A model generated the notes under the pieces. That model had not been told where the DNA came from. It searched no databases and saw only the letters and a program-made list of their open reading frames with translations. A stretch of DNA of 64,000 nt from Ustulina deusta (Eukaryota > Ascomycota > Sordariomycetes > Xylariales > Xylariaceae), in the NCBI GenBank assembly GCA_023159155.1, contig JAJNNX010000026.1, positions 186,001 to 250,000 of the forward strand. The letters run 5' to 3'. The translations under genes were made by a program, and so were the position numbers. The number at the start of each line of letters is the position of its first letter. The first letter of the stretch is position 1. Shown here in pieces: positions 48,444-59,700 of this stretch.

Positions 48444-48687
48444 TGTTAGATTTAGTATTATAAAGCGTACTATATATATATGTTTAGATCGCTTTGTTTT
48501 TTGTTCTGTTTAAAGGCCCTGTTTTTTGCTTCGTAAAATATTTATATATAAGCTCGCTAGTAAATATGGCCTAGCTACACTCACTAAGCCACACTGTTAA
48601 GCCATAGCGCTTATGTAACCAAGTGATCCTGCTATCCATGCCTAATTAGCTCCCTTTGTGGCTACTAGCTATGTGCTAAATCTAACA
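48444..48687. repeat. Right LTR of element A
   Basis: 244 bp, TGTTAGATTTAG to CTAAATCTAACA. The last ~150 bp keep normal composition (CACTCACTAAGCCACACTG, CCCTTTGTGGCTACTAGC), unlike the left LTR. Confidence 0.9.
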
Positions 48688-48692
48688 ACTTT

Positions 48693-49039
48693 TTATATAA
48701 TCGATTAGAATATACCTTTAAAATAGATATATTTATAATTTATATAATTTATATAAAATTTTATACTTATATATTTATTTTAATATAAATTATATTAGTA
48801 ACCTTAGTTATTAAAGTAATTATATATATATATAATTTTTTTTTTTAAAAAATAATAATTTATTTTAAAGTATTTTTTTTTACTTGTTATATAAAATATA
48901 TTATATATATTAATTTAGCTATAAACGTTCTATATATTTAAATGTACATTTCTAATCGATTATACAAAAAGTATTCTATGGAGCACGGGTACCCTCAGGT
49001 CAACAGGGGTGGGCTACCCTCAGTTTATGTGTAGACTCC
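48693..49039. mobile_element. Terminal-inverted-repeat element, copy 2 (inverted, left end at 19125-19148)
   Basis: This is the reverse complement of the core and one arm of the element at 18679-19124, ending GGGCTACCCTCAGTTT then GTAGACTCC. The remainder, TTTTTTTATGTACTAGAG, sits at 19125-19148, on the other side of LTR element A, so A inserted into this copy. Compared with copy 1 it lacks the first ~60 bp of one terminal arm, as if the two copies share or lost one end. Confidence 0.7.
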
Positions 49040-49046
49040 TCCAAGG

Positions 49047-49897
49047 GACAGAAGCCTAGATCTAGGGGGACCAAGAAAACAAAAATTATTTTTATGGGGC
49101 CATTTAGTGAATAGCCGTGATTATTAACGCAGCGATAAGATGGAAGTTAGCTGCAGAGTGAGGGGATACTCGTGATCTCACTACCAGACATTGTTTTTCT
49201 AGAAGTTAAAACACTGCCAATTAATTCCTTTTGGAAAGTTCTATTCCAAAACAAGGGTTATTTTATTTTATTTTGAATACTAGTAGCATCTACGATTGGC
49301 GTTCACGAGAAGCTATGATCAAACCCGATGTTTTCTGCTACCTAATTGTTTGCCTTCCTAATTATATGTATACATAGAATGCACACTGAGGGGTCAGAAA
49401 GAGGGGTCGATAAATTTTAAACTTGATTGGCAAGTCCATAATGGTAGGCCGCCAACCGAGAGGTGTTAAAAAAAAAGGACTTGCAGCTAATGCAAGTGTT
49501 GAGTCGAAAAAATGGAGTACCGTTCCTAGTGGAAAGACCGTCAATTCCTACATACGACGTACCCAGTAGGTACTAGATCCCTACCTAGGTAGGCAATTAA
49601 AAGTACTTGGATTAGCTGAGTAAGGGTTCTCGAGAGTTTAACATCAGCTGGCTTCATTTGTGTGCACCTTGCACTCGACATGTAAATAAATACCTACTAC
49701 CTATACAAGATACAAACAGGCATATGTACCCAGGTATCGGTACCTATGTAAACGGGTGGTCCATGCAGCAAGGTGGAGACCGCAGTTTGGGCTCTCGGCT
49801 GGTGATACCCCACCTTCTGCGCGCCTTGGGTTTCACTGAATTTCGGTGACTCATGTCTCGCTCGTTTTGAACAGCAGCATTTTTCCTGCCACAATCA
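49047..49897. other. Intergenic: upstream region of the ValRS gene
   Basis: Normal-composition host DNA begins again directly after the target duplication. No conserved frame; a TACCTAGGTAGG cluster lies at about 49561-49596 and more TACCTA words at 49690-49750. The region presumably holds the ValRS promoter. Confidence 0.5.
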
Positions 49898-52800
49898 ATG
49901 TTGGCCTTGGGGCGCTGTTCGAGACCGACACCGTCAGTGAGAATACCACGCCTAAGGCACCTGTTGAAAATGGCGGCAGCACCGGCATCGACGTCCGCAT
50001 CGGCGCCTGCGCCAAAGACGAGCAAGAACACCTCCAAAGCGCCGCCGTCGTCGTCCACGCTCGAGTCCTTCTCGGACCCGACAACGCCCGGCGAGAAGAA
50101 GGTGCTCCAGTCCTTCGACCACGTCCATTTCAGTGCCTACAGCCCCAGCGCCGTCGAGTCGTCCTGGTACCAGTGGTGGGAGAAGTCCGGGTTCTTCCAG
50201 CCGCAGTCTCCGCCGCAACCGCGAGCCGGCTCGTCCAGCTCGCCTTTCGTGATCCCGCTACCTCCGCCCAACGTCACCGGCGCCCTACACTGCGGCCATG
50301 CCCTCGCCAACACCATCCAAGACACTCTGGTCCGGTGGAATCGAATGCGTGGCATTCCCACCTTGTGGGTTCCCGGCTGTGACCATGCCGGCATCAGTAC
50401 GCAGTCTGTCGTCGAGAAGATGCTCTGGAAGAAGGAGAAGAAGACGCGGATCGAGCTTGGCCGTGAAGCCTTTACCAAGCTGGTCTGGGATTGGAAAGAT
50501 GAGTATCACCAGCGTATCAACAACGCCCAACGACTGATGGGCGGTTCCATGGACTGGTCACGCGAGGCCTTTACCATGGATGAGAACTGCACTCGCGCTA
50601 CTATGCAGGCCTTCTGTACTCTGCACGACGAAGGCCTTATCTATCGGTCAGATCGTCTGGTCAACTGGTGCTCAAATCTACAGACAGCCTTGAGCTCGCT
50701 CGAGGTCGAGAACAAGGAAATCCCTGGCCGTACCCTACTCGACGTGCCGGGTTATGACAGGAAGGTTGCCTTCGGCGAGATGACCTATTTCCGATATCCT
50801 ATTGAAGGCTCCGATTTGTTCGTTGAGGTTGCCACGACAAGACCTGAAACCATGCTAGGTGATACGGGTATCGCTGTTCATCCCGATGATAAGCGCCATG
50901 CTCACCTTGTCGGCAAGTATGCGCGTCATCCCTTCACCAATCGTCTTCTCAAGATCGTGGCAGACACCTACGTCGACCCTGAACTTGGAACCGGTGCCGT
51001 TAAACTGACGCCCGCTCATGATTATAATGACTACCAGTTGGGAAAACGCCACGGGCTGGATTTTGTCAATATCTTAAATGGGGACGGTACAATGAACCAA
51101 AACGCCGGCCCCGATTTCCAGGGCCAGAAAAGATTTGATTGCCGGTATCACGTCGTCGAAGAACTAACTAAACTAGGCCTCTTCGTCAAGAAAGAGTCTC
51201 ATGCAATGACGATACCATTGTGCGAGAAGACTCGTGATGTAATAGAACCTTTGATGAAGAAACAATGGTGGGTGAAGATGGCGGACATGGCCTCCGACGC
51301 CCTCAAGGTCGTAGAAGATGGGAGGATAAAGATAGCGCCCGAAAGTGCTGAGAAGTCATATCAGCGGTGGCTCTCGAGCATCAATGACTGGTGTGTTTCG
51401 CGCCAGCTTTGGTGGGGTCACCGCATACCTGCGTATCGTGTGATATTCGAGAATCAAGAAATGTCGGTCGAGGATGACGATTCTCACTGGATTGTTGGCC
51501 GAACGTTAGATGAAGCCCAAGCGAAAGCGACATCTACATTTCCCGGAAAGCAATTTCGCCTGGAGCAAGATCCCGACTGTCTAGACACCTGGTTCAGTTC
51601 GGGGCTATGGCCAATGGCTACTCTCGGATGGCCCGCAAAGACTCCTGACTACGAACAATTCTTCCCCACGAGCCTGCTCGAGACAGGATGGGATATTAGT
51701 AAGTTATTTCGCCTAGCAAGAAGCCATCTATGGAAACTACAGACACACATGTTATTACAAATCATGAGATCTTCTGCACAACGGCAAGGCTAATTGGAGG
51801 TGCAGTGTTCTTTTGGGTAGCCCGTATGATCATGCTTAGCCTGAAGCTCACGGGCGAGGTCCCTTTTAGAGAAGTCTACTGCCACAGCTTGATTCGAGAT
51901 TCCGAGGGCAGAAAGATGAGCAAGTCGCTGGGCAATGTCATCGACCCTCTAGACATCATTAATGGCATCGATCTCGGTTCGCTTCATGCGAAGCTCCTCA
52001 CAGGAAACCTGAAGGAGACGGAGATTGCTAGAGCGACTAAATACCAGAAAACAGCATTTCCTAGTGGGATTCCTGAATGTGGTGCAGACGCTTTGAGGTT
52101 TACCCTTCTCTCATACACTACCGGGGGCGGCGATATTAACTTCGATATTAAAGTGATGGCAGCTTATCGACGGTTCTGTAATAAGATTTGGCAGGCGAGC
52201 AAGTACGTAATGGGCCGCCTACCAGAAAACTTCAAACCTGCCAACCATCTCGACGTTGCCAACCTTTCAACGCCTGAAAAGTGGATCATCCATCGTATGA
52301 ACTCCGCTGTTAGAGATCTTAATCAAGCATTGGAGGCTAGAGAATTCTCAAAGGCAACCCAAGTTGCTCATCGATTCTTCTATGATGAGCTGTGTGACGT
52401 ATTTATCGAACACAGCAAGAGTTTGCTGACTGCAGGAACCGCGAGTGAGCAGGACAGCGTGCAACAAACTCTATACAGGGCTTTAGATGTCGCGCTCAGG
52501 CTTCTTCACCCGTTCATGCCTTTCATTACCGAAGAACTATGGCAGCGTATCCCGCGGGCACCATACGAGAACGCAACCTCGGTCCCGCCGTCTATCATGC
52601 TGTCGCCGTTCCCAACCCCTGACGAAAGTCTATACTTCCCTGCGGAAGCTGAATCCTACGAGCTTAGTCTGCAATGCACCCGGGCCATACGCTCGCTCGC
52701 TGCCGAGTACAACGTCAAGAATGGCGGTATTGCATTCATCAAAGCTGCCGACGAAGCCTCAAGTGCAAGCATCACACCGCAGATGGGCTCCATCAAGACA

Positions 52801-53142
52801 CTGTCTGGCAAGGTCCTTGCAGAACTATCGCTTCTAGGCCCGGGAGATGCTATACCTACAGGCTGCGCCGTGTTCGTCTTGACGAACAATATTATCCTTC
52901 TCCTCCAGGTCGCCGATATTATCTCGGACGTAGATGTTGCCATCAAAAAGTTGCAGGTAAAACTGCAGAAAAAGCAGGTTGTAGTCACAAAACAACAGGA
53001 TTTGATCGGCCGCGAGGGGTTTGACAAGAGCAGCGAGGTTGTGCAGGCTGCCGAGAGAGCGAAGTTGGATGAAGCGAACACTGCAGTCAACAATTACGAG
53101 AGGACGATCGAGGAATTCGTGAAATTGAAGCTCAAGGCTTGA
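49898..53142 (+). CDS. Valyl-tRNA synthetase, probable dual mitochondrial/cytosolic
   Basis: Charges tRNA-Val. Exons 49898-51698 and 51806-53142 give 1045 residues; the single intron restores GWDIMFFWVARM. Class I signatures: HCGH (the HIGH motif, residues 131-134, in [12 protein letters not shown]) and KMSKS (637-641, in [10 protein letters not shown]). Between them lies the CP1 editing domain with [11 protein letters not shown]. The anticodon-binding domain is followed by a Lys/Glu-rich C-terminal coiled coil (about the last 75 residues), normal for ValRS. From the first ATG the protein begins with an Arg-rich, acid-free 24-residue stretch ([20 protein letters not shown]), a good mitochondrial presequence. 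Met25 (49970) has A at -3 and G at +4, while the first ATG has T at -3. Yeast VAS1 makes both enzyme forms from one gene in this way. Converges with TRA1. Confidence 0.96.
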
Positions 53143-53715
53143 TCTAGACAGGTCGCCAGTCTCCGTTTTCTATTTCATATGACTGAAGGAAACTTAGACT
53201 TTGCTGAAACTTATATAACAGTGTCCTCGCACCAACTGCCCTGACACTATCTTGCTCAAAGGTCCGAATCTAGAAATTCTGCCCGCTTTTGTCGCTCTGA
53301 CCGCTGTCACTAGAAAGATAAGAGAAAAGAAAATGGAAGGAAGCTCTACTACATATTAACAGTAACGTCAAGGTGCCTCGCAGCCTATAATAGAACAGTT
53401 GTGACAGGTTCTACTTATTCTATCAAACTAAACGCAATCCGGGGGCTAAAAGACAAGAATGCATCGTATGTAATTCATGGGCAGAGTGAGAATTATTGTA
53501 CAGGAGGTCTTGCTGTCGGCTTTCATGAAGCCGTTTTTGTTCCGTAATGTTGCCCACAATTCCTCTTCTTCTGGAGTTCCTTTAACCATCCTTGATTGTG
53601 AATACCCACCGAAACGCCGCGCAGCACGGACCTGGAGACGCCATTGCACCCGAGCTAAATATTTGCAACCGAAACCGAGAAGGGGTAATAACCACCGAAA
53701 AAAATAAAGTATGGA
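53143..53715. other. Intergenic between convergent genes
   Basis: 573 bp between the stop codons of ValRS and TRA1, holding both 3' UTRs. No gene is seen; the frames at 53446-53707 lack any conserved feature. Confidence 0.6.
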
Positions 53716-56700
53716 CTATAGATATGGCATCCAGAGTGCATCACACTGGGCTAAATTCATCGGGTTCACGGCTCTAGCGATGAGGTCGATGACTGTCTGA
53801 TTTGCTGGAAGGCTCCCAACAGGAGGCTGTGCCAAGCTGAGCGCACGTTTGACAACCATGTCGCAGTTCGTCTGAACAGTCTCGCGCAGCTGGGTTTCGT
53901 TGAGATGAATGGCACGATGGCTGCTAGTAAACCAGAATATCACCTCGTCCCGCACAAGTAATGTCAACGCATGCTCAAGCTCAAACTCCGGCTCTGTGAG
54001 ACACCGAGCGATTGCCATGATCGAACAACTGAAGATACCTTCCGTAGCTAACGGACCCACTAGGGTTTGCAGGTTAGGGGAGAGACGGAAGGGTACGGGT
54101 TCCGGGTTATGGAAAAACGGCTTGCCGACGGCCATGCATGACATAAGCTCAGACCCCCAGATCTTCCCAGAGCCCCGTGCGATATTCATTTTGGAAGGGT
54201 AACGTATCGTCATGTATAAGATGTACGTCATGAAAGTGAGTGCAGATAGCTGGTATGAAAATCGCCGGCGGAACAGCCAGAAGTCTGAGTATTCTGGGAA
54301 GATAGACTGGAAATACTCTAGCGCCACGGTGTGAGGTACCCACTTCTCTTGAATCGCAGTGAAGACCTCAAGGCGGGCCGTTGTAGTTTGATCGGGAGGT
54401 TTCTGAAGAAAATAATTAATTAGTGAACGCGGAAATGGGTTTTGAGGCAAACTTACCGTCCCCTTCGCTTCAATAAGTCCCCTTAATTTCTCCATCGTGA
54501 ACATCACCGGTTCGTCTTTCTGCATACCATTCCGCCGACAGTGGTCTTCATAGACACCCTGTAGAGTGATGTATGATGTATCCTCTTGCACAATCCTGAT
54601 ATGAGGCGCTAAAGGAATCATCAGGGGCACTGTGAATTGCAAATCACGTCGACGACTCTCCTTTTTCTTGGCTAGAGTCTGGTTCAGATGTCGGAAGAGC
54701 TGTAGAATTCTTTCTTCTCGGCGGCAATGCCGAGCAGCAGGGTGCTGAATCGCAAATGGGTGTATGCTTCCATCGTGTCCACGTATCTTGAGTCGACGAT
54801 GAGACCCGCCTATGGCCCTCACAAGGTCCACATTGGGAAGGAATCGATCGATGCGGATGAAGTCTTGGTTCTTATCCTTGTGCTGCAGATATTGTCCGGG
54901 CACTTCAACATCATCAAACTTAAGATAGCGAAATTCGCTGAGATGTCGGGAGTACGATTCAAGGTAGGCAGTTGGGTTCCTGAGGTCGAGCTTTGCCTCA
55001 AACTTATCACGCCATTTTCGCAGCTTGTGGATGTATTCATACATGGTCGGTTTAACGGTCACAAAATCTGCTTCAAATGACTTCTTGATGTGGGCTGGGA
55101 GAATTGTCTCTGCAAATCGAGTGATATTGGTTTCCGTCGCAGGTGGTAACTTGACATCTTTCGCATAAGAGGCAGGCATGCGGCTAACATAAGCTAGGCC
55201 ATCATTGAGAAGTGCAACGATGAGTCGATATGCATCTTCATCGGGCGGACATTTGAAATATTTCTGAATCTGATCGACCATAGTTTCCATCGATAGAGCG
55301 AGAAGAGGGAAGGCTGTCTTAAGAACAGACATAATCTCCTCAGTGAGCTCCCAAGGTGGTTTCTTTTGACCAGCCCCGTCCTTAGCGGGTTGTACTTGCT
55401 GCTCACCATTAGATGATGGAGCCGCACTGTTATTACTGGGTCCATTTGCTTCGGCTTGCTCTGTCTTGGGCTGCGCGTTGTTATCTCCGTTCGATGTTGG
55501 TGGTCGGGACAGTGCCTCTGTTTTGGTTGGAGGATTTTCCTGCTTGGTCTGGGATGGGGAGCTGCTAGGCTTTCTGTTCGCGGCAGCAGATTGAGCGCGT
55601 TGGCGCGCCTTCTCTTTGGCCTCCTGGTTTTTCTTGATCATCAACATGTCTTCCCGATTGGTTCTGAGTTGGAAGTACAGAGACTGCGGATATGCCTTAG
55701 CAATCTTAAGCAGTATCCCGTGGACCTTGGGTGCTTCCTTGTGACCTAGGCCCGTCAACAGCTGTGGAATGAACGTAATCCAGTACCAAACAGGAGTTTC
55801 TCCCTTGTGGTCATCAAAGCCTGCCGCTATCGTCCCAGTGGAATCATCTAAACTCAGTAGCCACAGAATGCGTGCAATTAGCTTCCGAGCTTTGCTGCTC
55901 TTGTAACTGCCGATGGCCTGGAGATATGAGCACACAGCTTGCCGGGCAGAATTAGTATCCGATGGATCTGCCTTGAATTTTCGATCGTTGAAGTAGCCCC
56001 ATTCAGCCCAAGCCTTGGCTTTGCTAATGTCGTAGTATAATGCTGTCCCGTATGCCCCGTCAGCATCGGTATGCTGTCCAAGCTTCTCAAGAAACATGCC
56101 CTTGAGGGTATAGAATTCGGCCTTCTGCTGATTATTGAAGTAATTCAGATTGGTATTATTGATCACATCTAGACCGCTAGAAAGCTCGTCGGGGTTCTCA
56201 TAATGGCATCTGGCCTGCTCTCGCAACTTGAGGAAAGCCTCTTGGATCTCGATATTGGGAAGTGTATAAATACGACTGAGCTGGTTTATACAGACTTCAG
56301 CAAGATTGTGTTTTCGGGCAACATGTGCGAACCTATTGATTATCCACGCTGTCTCATGGTAACCGCGGTATGCGAACGAGGCTCCATTTGCGTTCTGACC
56401 TTGTGGCGGTAATAATTGTAGATAAGTGCTGTTAATCAAGCCGAAGATATGCTGTCGCCAGGTGACCAGATCTTGCCAGTCAGTGATGTCATCCCAGGTG
56501 TTCGGCAGACGGTCTCTCCAGGCCCCAAGGAGAAGTTTCAATTCGCCAGACTTGACGTCTAGGTTGTTTTGGTTGGTATTGGCTAAACTTTGACATATGA
56601 CACTCGCATCATGAAGTTCTACCAGCTGCTGAAAGTTATGCAACATTGGAATGTGAGCAGCAGTAAGACGTTTGGGAAGCTGATGCCACTTCCGAATAGC

Positions 56701-59700
56701 GAGTTGGATGGCTTCGTCACAAACACGGTTGAAGTCTTGAGCCGTTTCTTGCTTGTTGTGGAACTTGAGTAGAGACATGAAACCTTGGAAGAACGTTCGT
56801 CGAGAGGTCGGAGCATCCATGACGCCCTTAATGAGCATATCCAAGCTTTCGCGATGTTCCTGAGTTTGCCACATCTCAATATTCCTCCAAGCACATTCGA
56901 GGAGAAGATCTTGCAAGTTTTCATGTTTCGCAAAGTCTTGCAAGATCTCCCATTGTTGAAGTTTTTGCGCACACAGAACCCAATGATCCTCCCAGAGCAT
57001 ATACTCACCTTGGGAGAACGGGATAACACCTGTGCGAGCCTTGATTTGGGCGGCTTCGTACATTTTCTGAGCCTTGTCCCACATTCCGTTCTGTTCGTAT
57101 GATAATGCGGCATTTGTCTCCACGAATTGACACCGCCGGCGCCATGTCCCGTAGAATAAGTCATCCTCCTTTAGATTAGAGTATAGCTCAACAAGCGCAT
57201 CGAGCGTGCTTTCCCTGACGGTAGTAGAGTCGATCTCCGGCTTGATGGCAGATTTCTCCAGTTGAACCATTGCAGTATACCAGGCATCATAGGTCTTGGC
57301 TCCAAATTTGAGAATGTGTGGAGGGATTTTACACTCTGGCCATGATTTAGCGGCGCCGGCTAGCAATGTTTGCACGACGTTTGGGCGTTTATCCATCTGA
57401 CGAGAATGGTAGTCCTTGGAGAGCAATACGACCAGGCCTTTCTCGATGTCAGTCTTTTCCTCCCTCACAGTGGCGGCCCAGAACATTGGGAACAAGGCAG
57501 CCCAGAGTTCATGAGCCAAGTTGCTATCGACATGTTGGAGCTGTGAGATCGGTTCTATCACATCTCGTAGCTTGACTTCGCCAAGTTCCGAAACGAATCG
57601 TCGATGGTTAGCCATGAATGTTTCGTACTTATCATCCGTCATTGCCCGGGGCTCTCGGGTATCTTTAGCATAAGCGCCGAATACGAGTGAAGCTGGAAGC
57701 GTTCGGAAATCCTCGTGGTGGAGTTGAATATTGGCGTTCATTTCGACGGCCCCAAGGAGCAATTGATTTGCTTGGGCTAGCCAGAAAGAATCTGCTAGTG
57801 TGTCCCAGTTCTGTGCCGTGATTACGTATGATAGGCGAGCTGTTGCAGTCTTGGAAAGACTTTTATCGAAGATAGACATAAATCGGTTGCGCATCTCGAC
57901 ATCTTGTGCCCGTGTTCCAATCAAAAACGCATGCTCCATACGTACTGTAAGCTCCGTCCGCGTAATCTTGGGATCTTCGTAGATGCGAATCACTAGGTCG
58001 AGGAATTTGGCCAACATGGTTGTATCAGTGCGGTGCTCAAACGAAAGCATCTTGTGAAGAACAGCTGTTTTTTCCTTTAGCGTAGGCCAGGTGCCTTCAG
58101 CTCGAAATACCCAGCCTTCGACCATCTCCAGAATTTTTTCGCAGAGTGAGTTGTCTTGCGATTTTTCAACGAGTGTGGCTAGAACACTAAGGAACGGCCT
58201 CCGGTTATCAGCTAGACTTTCCATGCGCATCGCCGTCACCTCAACCGCCCTAATCATGAGGTCTGTCTGGACCTTGAGCTCGTAGGGCGTCATCTCTCCA
58301 CTCTGTGAGCTCTGCTCCTGGGGACGCATTGCATTTGCGGTCATTTGATGCGAAGCTACACTGGTCCAATGCTGAACATGGTCTCTGGCAAGTTTTGTCT
58401 GTAAAGCCTTCATCAACGCCGGAATATGCTGGTCAATAATCGTGGGTTTCCGACGTCCTAATGACCATAAAACATTCACACCAGCACCATATTGAGAATT
58501 AGCCATGGTTTCTGTCGCAAGAGTAGATAGGAAGGTGATTATCTCGGACGTGGGTGCTTCAGATTCGCCCTCTGCGTCCGCATCTTCCATAGGAATATCT
58601 TCCGGTACAGCATCTAATATGCGCTGTACTATAGACTTGATATCACGACCACCATCAAATTCTTTGTCAGCGAAGTGCAGACAGTCTTGAATTTCAGGAT
58701 TTTCTGACTTCAAGCATTTTTCGAGCACTTTCTGGATGGAGGGCATACTTCTCAAAATCCACTCGTCCAATTTCGAGCAGAGAATGATGCGCACCACTTG
58801 CAGCGTATTAACAATGTTCGTGATAAACTTCTCATCGTAGTTGTCCTTATCAGAAGGATCAGCATTCAGAATCTTAGCTGTTCTTTCACTCGCCAAAACC
58901 ACCTCGGTAATGGCGGGAAATAAGTCCACATCCAGATCGCCCCAGCAGTGAGGTTGTAGCAGGTTGTAAAGAAGCGACATCGCCTTCATACAGAGTTCTG
59001 TAGACTGAGAGGCTACGATATATCCTGGAATTGCAAGATCTCTTGGCTTTACAGAAGGAAGCTTATACCTCTCATTCAATTGAGCAATAAATTCAATCAG
59101 ATACTTGATCATCTTGAGTCGGAAACCTTGAGGGATTTGAAACTCGGCTCTCTCAACAGGGGCGGTTTGTCGGGCAGTCGGAGGGGACGACATAGATGAG
59201 TCACTATCTAGTTTTCGTTTCTTAGAGTTTGGGGATTCTGAGAAAGCCCTAGGAGGTGCGTCGGGTTTCCCTCCAATCCGCTTTTGTTCCCATTCCCAGA
59301 TCAGCCACATCATATTCAGCGCTAGCTTTTTACTCTCGTTGGAAGACGTTTGTGGCGATGACACTTTTCGAAGCGAGGTGATTATCAGGAGAGCAAATTT
59401 GTCTCTGGATTCGTAGAATAGATCGGGGTGTCTGACAAGAAAGTGAAAGATGTTGGTCATTTGTTGGGCGTTCTGACCTTCCTCTGCCAATATACGTCGC
59501 GGTGCCATAGCCCATACAGCATTGCGATCTCCAGGTACAGTATTACATCGCTTGGGAAGTACAGGGGCCATGAGTTCTAAAGCTTGAGTGACGAGTGCAC
59601 GGCCTTCATTCTGGTTTGTCCTCAAAAGTGAATAGTACACTTGGGTTACTATTTTGGCAGGGGTCTCATAGTGTGCAATGAAGTACCCTATGACAACGTA

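Larger units (their letters stand above)
19149..48687 (-). mobile_element. LTR retrotransposon A (nested host of B)
   Basis: Two 244-bp direct LTRs (19149-19392 and 48444-48687) bounded by ACTTT at 19144-19148 and 48688-48692. The right LTR begins TGTTAGATTTAG and ends CTAAATCTAACA, a 12-bp terminal inverted repeat typical of LTR ends. After removing the B insertions the element is about 7.3 kb. Orientation minus is inferred from a long minus-strand frame broken mainly by TAG/TAA near the right end (about 47480-48080). I could not identify its polymerase, so the superfamily is unknown. Confidence 0.85.
18672..49046. other. 30-kb AT-rich compound repeat insertion with 7-bp target duplication
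   Basis: TCCAAGG at 18672-18678 and again at 49040-49046 directly abuts the outermost inverted repeats (GGAGT... at 18679, ...ACTCC at 49039), so the whole block is explained as one site later filled by nested insertions. The interior is overwhelmingly A/T with TpA excess and no host gene I can support. Islands of normal GC remain at LTR ends, solo LTRs and small TIR elements. Stretches between the listed repeats are RIP-degraded element interiors. Confidence 0.8.

Noticed and set aside
18672..49046. A Starship-type giant transposon
   Set aside because: No captain tyrosine recombinase (DUF3435) or cargo gene could be seen; the size is explained by nested LTR elements.
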